A stretch of DNA of 64,000 bases from Phymatolithon calcareum (GCA_977006965.1 OZ345364.1:1984001-2048000), one strand, 5' to 3'. Positions 42,701 to 52,283 are shown, counted from the first letter of the stretch. A program made the numbers and translations. The notes: generated from the letters alone by a model not told the origin.

Positions 42701-45700
42701 GCGCCAGTTCGGTTTTCAAAGTTTCCAATTCCGACGAAAGCCCCGTATTGACATTCTGCAAGTTTTCATAACGCTGCGTTCTTTCAGTCAAGCTCGCAAT
42801 TTTCGCATTTAGCTGCTCGTTCAACTCACATGACCGCGCCAGTTCGGTTTTCAAAGTTTCCAATTTGACAGAGTCAGTTGCTGCAGCATGCCTTGCAGAT
42901 GGAACAACGTTTCGACCACCAGCCTCAGCTGCAGATAATGCAGCAGTTAATCTGTCTCGCGCTTCTTCCAACGTTGCATTTCTCTCCTCGGCTTCGTAAA
43001 GCTTTCCCGATATCTCGATGCTTTGTTCAGCGCGCAGAGTAACTTCTTCTCGGAGAGTGGTTACTTCTTCTTCTGTTCGCTTCCGCATTTCCGTAAGCTC
43101 TGCACAACGTTCTTCTAGATCAGATACACGACGATTTGATGCCGCAATTTCATCGGTTTGAGCCAGGGCACCGGACTTCATCATCTCAATGGATTGTCTG
43201 AGCTGCGTAATCTGGTCAAGCGCCTTCTGCTTCTCTGCACGTTCTTGGTCAACAAGGTCGCTGCTTTCCTCTGCTCGTCGACGCCAATCCTCCTGTTGCC
43301 GGCGAGAATTATCGAGATCATCCAAGAGAGATTGAGACGCTTCTTTTTGCACTTGAAGTTGCTCCTCCAAGTAGGCGACAGCAAGAGCTCTGTCCTGATC
43401 TGAAGCAAAACCGTTGGGCATCGCACCAGACGGGCCTTGTGCAGAACCGGTCTCCTTCGAGGTAACCATGTGTTCCGCTCTTTGTCTTTTCAACCCGCTA
43501 GCTTCGACATCGTTGTCAGGAAAACTCTCAACGGAAGTGAGTTTCCCTTCCGCTTCCCGAAGAGCCCTTTCCAAGCTCTCGATTTTACTTTGCGCCACGG
43601 ACAGGTTTTCATCTTGCCCTTTGATCAACTCCTTGTAGGAGTTCAGGACCTCATCTTTCGCCGAGTCCGCAAGGAGCATTTCCATGGTCCTGGAAGGACC
43701 TAATTCCGTCCCTTGAGAAGTCGGGTAGCCAGACGGAGCTGCTGGCTGACTTGACGTGCTGCCGTCGTGAGCAATAGTTTTCGTCGGCAGCAAACCAATG
43801 GCCCTCGCTCCCACCTGCGCGTATACATCTTCAATCAATCTGACAAGCTCCGGGTCATACCATTCGTCATGCCCAAGATTCCCCTTCGCAGCAAGGAACT
43901 CCCCGGCTGCCTCAGCACTGGCAATTTCAGAAGATAGTTGCCAAAGCCCATCACCTCTCATAACCTGACTGAACTGCCGAGTGGCCTTGAGGTCATCGAG
44001 ACGAGCTGTGAAAGCCGTTATTCCGATGTGATTGCGAATAACATCTGAAATTGTACCTCTTGGGATAACCATGGACGGACCACGTCCACCAGAAATAAAA
44101 CCACCTTCCCCACCTGCCGTTGCGTCTCCGTCCGCCGCTTCCATGCATATGCCAAGAATGACCGCTGCAAGCCCTTTAATGTGCACAGACGACGGGTCGC
44201 CGGAATTCGTGCCATTATCCAACATATCGATAACCATCGGAAGATGCATGGCCGACGACAAGAACGCGGATACCGCTGACGGGCTGTTGTATAACCAAGA
44301 GCAAATCAAGGCTAAAAGCCCAATTCGTGCTGCTGGTGCGACCTGGCTTCGCTGCGTATTGCCAAGAACGCGCATAACTTGGGGGAAAAGGGAATTGCCA
44401 GCATTATGCGCATAGGATGCCAATAACCTTTCTCGTGCACCCGGTACTCGGATAATTGTCCACGAAAGCAATGCCGACGAATAGTATACAGCAGGTTCAT
44501 CAGAAGATTTGGGATAGAGTGTTAGCGCATCTTTGAGTGCCTCGGCCAATATTGCGAGATACTTCGTCGGTATAGAAATGCCAGGGTCTTCTTCATCGTC
44601 GACTTCCAAATCTGCACTCGCTGTCTGGACCAGGGACATTAAACTCGAAGATCCTGTGAGCGCATTCACAAGTGCCGGGGACGGCACTCCTGTCGACATG
44701 TCCAATATGAACGACGCTCGGAGAGACACATAAGCAGCAATTCGAAGAGCTGCAGAGCGGTCGTACAGCATTACATGCATGGTGCATATTTGAGGCGTTG
44801 CTGTCTCAATCCTTGGAGATGGACATAAAGAAGAATAGAACTGGACACGGAAGTCCACATGGGCTTTCACAAACGTTGACATTGTTCGAAGGGCTGCCAT
44901 TCTTACTTTGGCCACCTCGCGATTTACCACGACTTGTTGACCATCATGTTCAACATACTCCAAGAACGACAGCGTTCGCAACTTGTTGAAGATGTCAGTT
45001 GCACTTAAATCGATTATCATATGCTTCGCCTCGGTCGGGTCTCCTTGAAGTAGACCGGAGATATTTGAAAGACACAGCAGAACATTCTGAGTGTTCTGTT
45101 TCAGTAGCGCAAGCTGCAAGCTTCCAGCGCCAGATCTTGATGCAGTACTATCCGATGTGAAACCTGAATCATGCATAACCTGCGTAAGAACTGCAACGAT
45201 ACGGCTGACGAAAGACAATTCGCGGAGAGCAGTTCTGGTAGTTCCGGAACAATTGATCAGAGACCCGAGAAGTTCCAAGACGTCTTGAACGATAATTGCT
45301 GCTTCTAAGTTGTCGTCTTCGTCATCGGTCACATCTACGGATGACAGATTTGCAGGTTTTGCTTTGACAGCTTGAATAAGGTCAAAGAGCTTGTCCGGGA
45401 CACCGCTAAATGCAACAATTTTGCTGACCTCTGGAGACTCTGTACATAGCACAGATAGCAGTAGTACGGTGTTCGAGCGTACGACTTGTTGAGAGTCATT
45501 CAGTAAATCACAGATACTGTTGACACCCTGGGAAGCATCAAGTATTGCCGCTTGCAATGTTTGTCGCGAGTTTGCAGCCATGGCTGTCAGAAGTTCCAAC
45601 GTGGTACAGCGAATATGAAAGTCGTCATGAGACAAGTGTTCCAGGACAAGCGAAATAGCGTCTGGGAGACCCAGAAACATGTCTATATTGGTTGCGGCAA

Positions 45701-46097
45701 CCTCGCGCGCTTCACGCTCTCTCTTCGCTTTCTCCATGGCCCCTTCGCGCTCCGCGTTTTCGGCTTTGGTCACACTTTCCTTCGCGGACTCATTCGCAGA
45801 TTCATCAAGTTGCGCGCTGGCGCATAAAGCAATGAGCAAATCAATAACTGCCCGGAGGTTACCTTCATACTGTTTGTCTTGATCCAAGACGGCATAGAAT
45901 ACCTTGAGGCCGATTTCCCCTATTTCCGCTTGACGGCGAGGGCTCTCTTTGGCAATTTGAGTGAGTTGAATGACGGCGCCGCGACGGTCCTGAGCCAGCG
46001 AGGAACTTTTGATTCGCTCGACAAGACGAATGACTTCATCTTGTTTGTCTGCGTCTGCGCCCGCGACGTATCGAAAAGCACCAGAAATGTAGTTCAT
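39777..46097 (-). CDS. USO1: p115/Uso1-like golgin vesicle-tethering protein, 2106 aa
   Basis: p115/Uso1 tethers COPII and intra-Golgi vesicles and works with Rab1 and SNAREs. The N-terminal 650 or so residues form an armadillo-like head: MNYISGAFRYVAGADADKQD, a match to the p115 start, then ERIKSSSLAQDRRGAVIQL and later VLLLSVLCTESPEVSK. From about 790 to the end it is almost continuous coiled coil. The last residues, ELLVCLAEMEMECASLKQEL, resemble the p115 LLVLLADQDxK end, but the acidic tail is absent. It is much longer than animal p115 and longer than yeast Uso1. Part of the tail grew by tandem duplication (42601-42867), and a second, older internal repeat lies around 41800-42030. A single exon. 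It is divergent from the GNAT gene, 318 bp away. Confidence 0.85.
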   Translation of the reverse strand: MNYISGAFRYVAGADADKQDEVIRLVERIKSSSLAQDRRGAVIQLTQIAKESPRRQAEIGEIGLKVFYAVLDQDKQYEGNLRAVIDLLIALCASAQLDESANESAKESVTKAENAEREGAMEKAKREREAREVAATNIDMFLGLPDAISLVLEHLSHDDFHIRCTTLELLTAMAANSRQTLQAAILDASQGVNSICDLLNDSQQVVRSNTVLLLSVLCTESPEVSKIVAFSGVPDKLFDLIQAVKAKPANLSSVDVTDDEDDNLEAAIIVQDVLELLGSLINCSGTTRTALRELSFVSRIVAVLTQVMHDSGFTSDSTASRSGAGSLQLALLKQNTQNVLLCLSNISGLLQGDPTEAKHMIIDLSATDIFNKLRTLSFLEYVEHDGQQVVVNREVAKVRMAALRTMSTFVKAHVDFRVQFYSSLCPSPRIETATPQICTMHVMLYDRSAALRIAAYVSLRASFILDMSTGVPSPALVNALTGSSSLMSLVQTASADLEVDDEEDPGISIPTKYLAILAEALKDALTLYPKSSDEPAVYYSSALLSWTIIRVPGARERLLASYAHNAGNSLFPQVMRVLGNTQRSQVAPAARIGLLALICSWLYNSPSAVSAFLSSAMHLPMVIDMLDNGTNSGDPSSVHIKGLAAVILGICMEAADGDATAGGEGGFISGGRGPSMVIPRGTISDVIRNHIGITAFTARLDDLKATRQFSQVMRGDGLWQLSSEIASAEAAGEFLAAKGNLGHDEWYDPELVRLIEDVYAQVGARAIGLLPTKTIAHDGSTSSQPAAPSGYPTSQGTELGPSRTMEMLLADSAKDEVLNSYKELIKGQDENLSVAQSKIESLERALREAEGKLTSVESFPDNDVEASGLKRQRAEHMVTSKETGSAQGPSGAMPNGFASDQDRALAVAYLEEQLQVQKEASQSLLDDLDNSRRQQEDWRRRAEESSDLVDQERAEKQKALDQITQLRQSIEMMKSGALAQTDEIAASNRRVSDLEERCAELTEMRKRTEEEVTTLREEVTLRAEQSIEISGKLYEAEERNATLEEARDRLTAALSAAEAGGRNVVPSARHAAATDSVKLETLKTELARSCELNEQLNAKIASLTERTQRYENLQNVNTGLSSELETLKTELARSCELNEQLNTKIASLTERTQRYENLQNVNTGLSSELDEVRASNVELSRKYAVLTESYENLRNGSVARDDFRVLQEQLEASKQALSSIQDENSVLKESVQALENTVASHAAFNVESHVPKRPRHPDATSSVSESFDSHSEFGRQLGVSLLQAVSKTTGNQISHDRIEETKELTISDAHRFEDLQVAITEFSAIAKQSCSELALAQSALQKLDVDRKAMQARIRDLEVEVQELDGQLSATKDAHLERVEELNMEKQRTLAEKESIEVQVRGLKEQLSTARDEHLQRVKELDAEKQRAVDEKESIAAMMYQKEIDVLSSKVAQVEQRHLELLKTKEGLESSLDEMRVSEARLLEDNRQVLELLEREHKKDISKAEEVFNSLQKDLSSLLQEERNKARKLEKDMRAKTEQLAEVTAQLCCNEAAFQATEKALHDETSRTAQLTEDLKSVRATVKQIEESLTEQVTTESRTREDDSCSVRTLETRITSLESELGIAEQKLQRQREAYHSRVRDLEEDITLANKSVEATKRMYEASEASASASSEKAQAVLGAVQTELTSARKDIQHKSKLITSLNEAKAAMARDHKSELLEAKAKLEEASKTIDVVSLERESAQTMVSELSVKVSDLERIRDDLAERTKTLSSKLQGGESLIVQLKARVATSLKESAEIAEELSTKSRLLGEKNLEYQKLADELALERKALSSLRAQHETMSSDKDVLVEENSKLRETLNEALEDLRAKEDKLRVAEQDSLDLRAWVTELEAKAADLQKAAMHFEDVEKNLNDAMVTHKQAVATIAELRSELQAVKSELSNAVTASRTAVRMKDEAEEEVSSQRKRLLEVESRLRDIRNEHTEKLRKVEESMQRSAKRCAELETSLATAERELAEKANLYDQLYASESEKSQLSRSNQSLRVRAEAAEEQLEEMLQQAESLRQELSKSENSASGNAFKSLEAEHNELLVCLAEMEMECASLKQELGRS
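42601..42867 (-). repeat. 135-bp tandem duplication inside the Uso1-like coding region
   Basis: Two copies with a 135-bp (45-codon) period, starting at 42601 and 42736, are nearly identical in DNA. Both encode the block with ELARSCELNEQLN and IASLTERTQRYENLQN. The frame is preserved. Near identity at synonymous sites shows a recent duplication. Confidence 0.9.
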
Positions 46098-46415
46098 GCC
46101 TGTGAATATTTACGGCATGACCATCCCGTGCCAATTCGGACAGCGAGTAAGCAGGTGTGGACAACCAATCTGCCTGCGAAAAGAATTAACTAGGCCGGTG
46201 TAAATAACACCATGAACATGATGATTGTTTTTTTGCCTTGTGCAAGTCCAATTAAAAGAATACAAGTACATTAGCCTGTGAACTTGTCTTCTTTTTATTG
46301 GTGTACCACTATGTGTAGATAATCATACTGCATTTCTTCTTCCTGATGCTCCAAGATATCGATTCCTCCGCACGGGACATTGATACTGCTGAGCACGGCC
46401 CAAAGTTGATTAGTC
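46098..46415. promoter_or_regulatory. Shared divergent promoter region
   Basis: These 318 bp separate the minus-strand Uso1-like and plus-strand GNAT genes and must contain both promoters. I see no clear TATA box or other defined element. Confidence 0.4.
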
Positions 46416-46994
46416 ATGGCCAACTCTCTCACAATTCGGGAGTTGAATGTCGACAGCGAGGAAGAGAAGGCCGCTGTAATATCTTTGGTGAACGAATGCT
46501 ATCGCGGGAACAAAAACTGGACAAGCGAAGGTAAACTCGTGCGAGGCGAGCGAACTAATTCGCGAAAACTTGCCCGTGATTTGGAGCGGATGACCGTGCT
46601 ACTCGCAGTTGTCTCTTCTGAAGACCGGAGCGAAAAGATTATCGGTTGTATAAAAACGGGAATAGTTAACAGAACCGCTGTCGGTCCCTTAACTATTCCC
46701 GCTGGTTATGTGGGATTGTTTGCAGTACACCCCGACAGTGGCGGCAAAGGGGTGGGCACCAAACTTCTGGCCGCAGCTGAAATTTTTTGTTCTACTCGAG
46801 GCGCTTCTGCCGTGGTCATGGATGTGCTGGACTCTAGAGAGGACATCATGGCCTGGTACAGAAGAAAGGGGTTTGAGGCACTTCATTCAATGTCGATTCC
46901 AGCGCGCGGTATCATTGAAGGAGCTGGCGAGGAGCTCTTGATCGACTGCAATTTTATTAGAATGCGGAAGAGCATAAGCGTTAATGAGGTTTGA
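46416..46994 (+). CDS. GNAT family N-acetyltransferase
   Basis: The 192-aa protein carries the GNAT core. The beta4 strand and acetyl-CoA loop read VGLFAVHPDSGGKGVGTKLL (near 106-125); the GGKGVGT segment is the Q/R-x-x-G-x-G/A pyrophosphate loop. VVMDVLDSREDIMAWYRRKG follows as the beta5-alpha4 region with the usual Tyr near the thiol. The N-terminus (LTIRELNVDSEEEKAAVISL) is the typical first strand and helix. The substrate is unknown. It may acetylate small amines or protein N-termini. The start is ATGGCC. Its 3' end is 97 bp from the convergent copine-like gene. Confidence 0.8.
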   Translation: MANSLTIRELNVDSEEEKAAVISLVNECYRGNKNWTSEGKLVRGERTNSRKLARDLERMTVLLAVVSSEDRSEKIIGCIKTGIVNRTAVGPLTIPAGYVGLFAVHPDSGGKGVGTKLLAAAEIFCSTRGASAVVMDVLDSREDIMAWYRRKGFEALHSMSIPARGIIEGAGEELLIDCNFIRMRKSISVNEV

Positions 46995-47090
46995 TCTCGT
47001 TGGAGACCAATTCTGACCGCACAGTGCGCCGAATGGGAGCGTCAGGGCACCACTGCTGCCTTTATTAGCACCTTGACAGCAACATAATGC

Positions 47091-48221
47091 TTACGGGGAA
47101 TCTATCGCACGATGCTCAAGACCGGCAAAAGATACAACTTCTTGTGCTTGGTTCTTTCCTTCCGAGCTTAGAATAAAGTCGAGGTGAATGGAAGAGAACT
47201 TTGGAGATGACAAGAACCTCTCCACTCGAATCCCTCCAGAAACGCTGCTGTTTCTACCAGTTATCCAGGGAAGTGGACGGTGCGACATCGCGCCATTACC
47301 CAACTCAATCATGCTGACCTGAGCGAACCCAACAAGCACCGGATCCCTGCGCTCCTGTTTGAACAGCTGAATGCGGAGCAAGCGCTCGCTACAGCCGGCG
47401 AGCAATTCCAACATCGATATATTCGCAACTGCAAATGAGGTCGTTCTTCCCTTCCTCGCTATCTTCAATTTAGAACGATAAACCGGGATCCACTGGCCCT
47501 TTTCAGCGGCTCGCAGGACCGTAAACAAAATGTCAGACCTTGCCAGGGCAAATGCAAGCTCGGATGTCAATGAGCATTTCAAAAAGAGAAGCTTCGGAAG
47601 ACCTAGACCTTGAGCTGGAGCACACGCTTCGGCCTTCAAAATGATTTTTGAATTCGTTGTACGTTCGTATACAGGTTTGTGCTTCTCAGTGTGAAGAATC
47701 ATGGGCAATTTCTCAAGTCTGCACCACAGTACATTCGACAAACGGAAAACAGCGAGTCCTAGTGGTTTGTCCCACGAGTATACCTGGACTCTAATATGAG
47801 TTGACCTCGCAGCTTTCTGTGAATTTGTCCTGCATAGTGCCGTAAGGAAACCCCTTCGAACGAAACTGGGACAAGAATCATTTGAGATTGACTCTGTTCG
47901 AATAACTGTCTTGAAGTCCGCTGACTGAGGCTCCTTAATTTCGATTTTTGCCTGATATCTGCTCGACACAAAGAGCTCTGGGCTTGGAAGGCCAAAGCAT
48001 TCCACGCTCAGTTCTATGGAATTCGCTCTATATTTTTCGGGAACCTCTCCAAACTCCCTGTTCTTGTTTTTTGAAAATTCCTTTGGTTTCGAATAGAAAG
48101 ATATCACCTAAAGACCCGCCGACCTGTCTCCTCAACGTTAGTATCAAATAGTGGACAAATTCGGCTTAGCACCGATGTTATTAAGCAAAAATCGTACCGA
48201 TTCATCAAAAGCATCCGTCAT
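47091..48221 (-). CDS. Copine-like tandem C2 domain protein, one intron
   Basis: The main exon runs from 48107 to 47091. It has no ATG at its beginning, but is directly preceded by TTTAG and, 28-34 bases further upstream, by a perfect TACTAAC branch site (48137-48143). It is therefore a second exon. A candidate first exon is 48221-48198 (MTDAFDES) with donor GTACGA, in phase 0; this exon is a guess. The first C2-like region (IELSVECFGLPSPELF, then VIRTESISNDSCPSF and RVQVYSWD) and the second (GQWIPVYRSKLKIARKGR, then LLRIQLFKQERRDPVLVGFA) resemble the two copine C2 domains. There is no von Willebrand A domain, which full copines have. Many calcium-binding Asp positions are missing, so calcium dependence is doubtful. 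Confidence 0.55.
48108..48197 (-). other. Probable spliceosomal intron with TACTAAC branch site
   Basis: On the minus strand TACTAAC (48143-48137) is followed after 28 bases by TTTAG and the open frame at 48107. The acceptor is well supported. The donor (GTACGA at 48197) is only one option. Confidence 0.55.
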
Positions 48222-48753
48222 GGAGGTCTGATCCTTTTGAAGACGTCTTTGTTAAGCTTTGTCTAGCGAGATGACCACTAGCGGTAACACCGAGAGAAGG
48301 AAGAGACGTCAGTTGTCGCCTCTTCTACATCATTCCTATCTTTGGTATTGCGGTGAAAGTTATGTATGTGATCTAGTGCTGGAGCTCGACGGCAAAGATA
48401 TTGCCGCATCAACTATTAGTTGTTCATGCGTGGCACTCATCGCGTTCTGCTGAACACCCCGATAATGCCAGCGATTCACCCGTCAAAATATTGCATTCGC
48501 CTTGACACACAATCCTGTATATTTCCCACCGTAGGATTTTTCTACTACAGTATATGTGCCGCTCGGCAAGCTGTTGGGATAGCGTAACGGTACCTAGACT
48601 TGATACCACGCATTGAGACGGTTTTTTCCAGATTGATATAGTACTTCGCAGATCAGTGCCGAGCACATACGGAAGAAAGAATAATTACTTTAGGAGTGCC
48701 TCCTACTGATATACATTAAATAAATAGGCATGCAAGCTAACTCCTAACGCGCC

Positions 48754-49758
48754 TTACAAAACTTTCGCTTCTTCGTGAAGCTTCTGAACGAGCTCATATG
48801 CATCCTTCAAAATCACACCACCTTTCCTCTTCGGTGGTTCTACCACTTCCAGTGTCTCAATTTTCGATGATGTATCCACATCTAGCGCAGAGATATCGAG
48901 CTCTTCGATTTTCTTCTTCCTAGCCTTCATTATATTTGGTAAGGTTGCAAAACGGGGCTCGTTCAATCTCAAATCGCATGTAACAACTGCTGGCAATTGA
49001 AGCGCGAGAGTTTCAAGACCTCCATCCACTTCCCTTGTAACCTCAACTTCGCCAGCTGCATCATCGACAACGATCTCGCTGGCAAATGTCGCCTAATTAA
49101 ATTGTCAACAAGAAGAACATGGATTAAATTATCTCCCGAGTTAGCATCAATACAAACATTTCGAATTGAAAGCATTCTTCGATCAGAACTCTGTAGAAGA
49201 GGTCCTATAGAATCATGGGTTTGGCTCGAGGGTTAAGTTCGGCACTGTCATAAGACCGTCGTGAAATGGAGGATTGATCTCATCACACCGAAGAATGAAA
49301 AGCGGACACCGTAGAATGAGAAATCTTACCTGTGGCCAGTCCAAAATGCCCGCCAGCATTTGTCCCGTCTGGTTGTTATCACCGTCAATCGCTTGCTTGC
49401 CTAAGATGATGAGATCCGGAGATTCGCGATCCACAAGTTTTGAAAGGATACAAGCAATACCGAGAGGTTGAATATCCTCGTCTGACACGACATGTACAGC
49501 ACGATCCGCGCCTAATGACAGAGCAACTCGAAGAGTATCCGCAGCCTTCTTAGGCCCGACGGAAACTGCCACAATCTCCTTCGCGAACTTCTTCTCACGA
49601 AGTCTGATGGCCTCCTCAACAGCGATCTCGCAAAACGGGTTCATGGACATTTTCACTTTGGACGTATCCACCCCAGTGCCATCCGGCTTGACACGCACTT
49701 TGACGGCATAGTCGACCACTCGTTTGACTCCGACAAGAATTCGTCGCGCGCCCGTCAT
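48754..49758 (-). CDS. ETFB: Electron transfer flavoprotein beta subunit, two exons
   Basis: With the alpha subunit, ETF-beta passes electrons from mitochondrial acyl-CoA and amino-acid dehydrogenases to ETF-ubiquinone oxidoreductase. Exon 1, 49758-49330, starts [20 protein letters not shown] and contains [16 protein letters not shown], strongly conserved in the family, and ends LDWPQ at a GTAAGA donor. Exon 2, 49092-48754, begins [11 protein letters not shown] after TTTAATTAG and ends KLHEEAKVL. The join is phase 0 and restores the family block WPQ-x-TFAS. The total is 255 aa, the usual length for this subunit. AMP-binding residues are expected in [20 protein letters not shown]. There is no separable presequence, as is usual for ETFB. 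Confidence 0.95.
49093..49329 (-). other. Intron of the ETFB gene, 237 bp
   Basis: Donor GTAAGA at 49329, acceptor TTAATTAG ending at 49093. Removing it joins two exons into a continuous ETF-beta reading frame in phase 0. It lacks an obvious TACTAAC. Confidence 0.9.
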
Positions 49759-50136
49759 TGGGCATGACCAATCGCCCACTGGTTCATATACCTAGAACCG
49801 TCGCCGCGTTCAGTCTGAGCTTCTTATACTGGAATATGATACGCCAACTACCAAATATTGAAAAAATATTTTGTGTGTTTAAATTTACTTTTCGCTTTTG
49901 GAAGATTCGTGTAAATATATTGGCTGTTTTTCTCGAAATGATTATAGTAAGCTCAATTCCACCCAGTCGAATTGTCCGATTTGAGACAGATCAAACAGGA
50001 TCAAGAGCGCGGTGGTCTGTACAGAAACGGTTGACAAAGAAAATCAATAGAGTGAATCTGATTTTCTATTCCTCGCTCTCCGAAAAAGTCAGAACGCAAA
50101 CTACGACGATCCACAAGCCTATCTGGACACATAGCC
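49759..50136. promoter_or_regulatory. Divergent promoter region of ETFB and the membrane-protein gene
   Basis: 378 bp between a minus-strand and a plus-strand start. No specific element is recognised. Confidence 0.35.
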
Positions 50137-50679
50137 ATGCTTTCATTTTCTCTGACCCCTCCGGCCCAGCCTTTTGCTACCAGACCAGTGAACCGAAGCA
50201 TTATGTTTGCTTCCAGCAGTTTCGTCTCCGTTGGTTTGCAAGTGAAGCCGCACTCTTCCGTGAGCACAGTACGAACTGGATGGCATCAAAGTAAGCAGCT
50301 TCATCGAATACCAGTTGGAGCGTCGTCCGTTGAAGAGTCCGTTTCCAATCCTCCAAAAGAGAAGAACGTGGAGAAGAACACGGAGAGATACAGAGGCACT
50401 ATCGGTGAATTTGGAAGGTTTGCGAGAACTGTTGCGACGGCGCTCCTCGTCTTTCTTCTCTTGTTCTTTGTAGACATCATTGCCGGATTGGCTGCACTCA
50501 CACTCGGCAGTTTTTATGCCATTGCTGTGTTGTTTGGCGTACGCGGTGTTGAAACCTGGGGATCGAAAACTCGAGATTTTGTTATTTACGTGGTGCAAAC
50601 GGCTTCACAGAAGGTCAAGTCTGCATACAGGACTGTACGCCGGGAAGTTAGAAGAAGGCTCGAGGATGATATGGATTGA
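50137..50679 (+). CDS. Putative plastid-targeted small membrane protein, 180 aa
   Basis: The N-terminus is Ser/Thr/Pro-rich, poor in acidic residues and has Phe near the start (MLSFSLTPPAQPFATRP), like red-algal plastid transit peptides. After a charged segment there is one long hydrophobic stretch, TVATALLVFLLLFFVDIIAG followed by LAALTLGSFYAIAVLFGV, enough for a two-helix hairpin. The C-terminus is an amphipathic, basic helix (VKSAYRTVRREVRRRLEDDM). The layout recalls membrane-curving hairpin proteins, but I recognise no family. Thylakoid or envelope location is inference. It is convergent with the cyclase gene, 329 bp away. Confidence 0.7.
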   Translation: MLSFSLTPPAQPFATRPVNRSIMFASSSFVSVGLQVKPHSSVSTVRTGWHQSKQLHRIPVGASSVEESVSNPPKEKNVEKNTERYRGTIGEFGRFARTVATALLVFLLLFFVDIIAGLAALTLGSFYAIAVLFGVRGVETWGSKTRDFVIYVVQTASQKVKSAYRTVRREVRRRLEDDMD

Positions 50680-51008
50680 GCGTTGTCAATCTACGTGCTT
50701 CGGATGGCTTGCTCGCATTGCTTGACAACCAAAAACTTGCGGTTTGACAATTTATAAGGGGGACACGTCTTCAAGACTGTTTAGTCTATATGCTGCGCTA
50801 TGCAACAGGATCTAGAAGAGGACTCGAGGACTAGGTGGATTGATTGAGGATATTATCAAGCTTGCATACGCACAATGATTGTTTACGATGCTCTACTGTG
50901 TGCCCTCGCTACAATCGAATTTCCAACCACTGACGTATTGCATAACGACAGTGCATGGAGAAGCTTTCATTTGAAGACGGTCAGCAAGGCGCATGAATTC
51001 TGTGAGGA

Positions 51009-52283
51009 TCAGTGATTTTCGCCACGTTTCTTCTCCAAAATATTACGAGCGGCAGTCAGGGCTGTGGCAATCTCGCCCTCGGTAACATCATTCGCAAAGT
51101 CATAAGCACCTATGTGATGCCTCACAAGCGGCATGCGCAATTTTCCGTGGCGATGTTCAATGCCATCCTTGATACCCTTCCACATCACCTCCTGTGTGCA
51201 AGCATTATCCCACATCGGAAGATCAAGCGCACGCATTACGTTGACAATACGGTTTGCAACATCTTGTGAAATCCATCCACGCCTGAGTGCCAGAACCACA
51301 CAGAAGAATCCATCAATATTCACCGCCTCGCCGTGCATAAGCGGTGGGTCGCTCTTCATCTCAAGAATCTTGCTGAATGTATGCCCATAATCCACACATC
51401 GCTCCAAACGATACTCCCAAAGATTCGGTCCCAGCTCCTCCAGCATGATCTGAATGGATAACTCGATAATACGATCAGCGACGCCATCGTTGCTCTGGAA
51501 CCGCTGCTTCATCACGCGTTCTCCATATTTCTCAAGCAACGCAAACAACTCTTCGCTGCGCACTAACGCGAGTTTCATTACTTCTCCCATTCCGTTGACA
51601 ATATTACGCGTATCCTGCGTGGCAATGAAGCTCTTATCCAGAAAGGCCGCACAAGGCGGATAAAATGCCCCCATACGATTCTTCAGTCCGCCGGCGGTCG
51701 GATGGTCCCAGTCGACGCCGCATTTTACGCCTACACTGGCGTCAACAATTCCGAGAAGGGTTGTGGGAACTCGCACATACGGTACTCCGCGACGGTACGT
51801 GCTAGCCGTGAAGCCCACAATGTCAAGGATGCATCCGCCACCGATGGCAAAAATGGGCTCGCGGCGCAACAGGCCGAACTCACACAATGCGTTGAAAATG
51901 GTTTCAACTGCGTGAAACTTTTTGTTCTCCTCTTCGCCCGCCACGACAACGACTTTCAGCTGGACGTCATAATGGCGAAAATAGCCCACTATGCGCTCAC
52001 CGTACAGACGGTGGACCTCTTTGTCGACGACGCAGAATCGTCGTTTTAGCCCGTGTGGCATGAAGCGCGTCGCGAGCGTCGCGTTGGATGGGGACAGAAT
52101 GTCGGAGTGCAGCTCCACTGTGTACTCCACTGGCAGTTCGTAATAGTTTGTCCATGCCTTTGTGACGCCGCCCGTGAGATTTTCTTTAGAGTGTAGGAAT
52201 ACATTGCGAGGCGCAGCGGGAACGGCCAGAGCCCCTCGTTCAGCGGGGCTCGCGGACGTTACCCCTGCTGCAGCGGGGGCCAT
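51009..52283 (-). CDS. Sedoheptulose 7-phosphate cyclase (EEVS/DDGS-type, DHQ synthase fold)
   Basis: Members convert sedoheptulose 7-phosphate to a C7 cyclitol: 2-epi-5-epi-valiolone (EEVS) or desmethyl-4-deoxygadusol (DDGS, first step to mycosporine sunscreens). The 424-aa protein has the NAD-binding FAIGGGCILDIVGF (145-158) and VRVPTTLLGIVDASVGVKCG (170-189). Likely zinc ligands are E234 (NGMGEVMK), H301 (DYGHTF) and H317 (LMHGEAV). The KNRMGAFYPP block (201-210) and DPPLMHGEAV fit sugar-7-phosphate cyclases better than true DHQ synthase (usually KN-x-IGAFYQP). I cannot decide EEVS versus DDGS by eye. The first 40 or so residues are Ala-rich and could be a weak targeting extension. It is a stand-alone enzyme, not fused to a methyltransferase, and no methyltransferase or ATP-grasp neighbour is visible. 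Confidence 0.85.
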   Translation of the reverse strand: MAPAAAGVTSASPAERGALAVPAAPRNVFLHSKENLTGGVTKAWTNYYELPVEYTVELHSDILSPSNATLATRFMPHGLKRRFCVVDKEVHRLYGERIVGYFRHYDVQLKVVVVAGEEENKKFHAVETIFNALCEFGLLRREPIFAIGGGCILDIVGFTASTYRRGVPYVRVPTTLLGIVDASVGVKCGVDWDHPTAGGLKNRMGAFYPPCAAFLDKSFIATQDTRNIVNGMGEVMKLALVRSEELFALLEKYGERVMKQRFQSNDGVADRIIELSIQIMLEELGPNLWEYRLERCVDYGHTFSKILEMKSDPPLMHGEAVNIDGFFCVVLALRRGWISQDVANRIVNVMRALDLPMWDNACTQEVMWKGIKDGIEHRHGKLRMPLVRHHIGAYDFANDVTEGEIATALTAARNILEKKRGENH

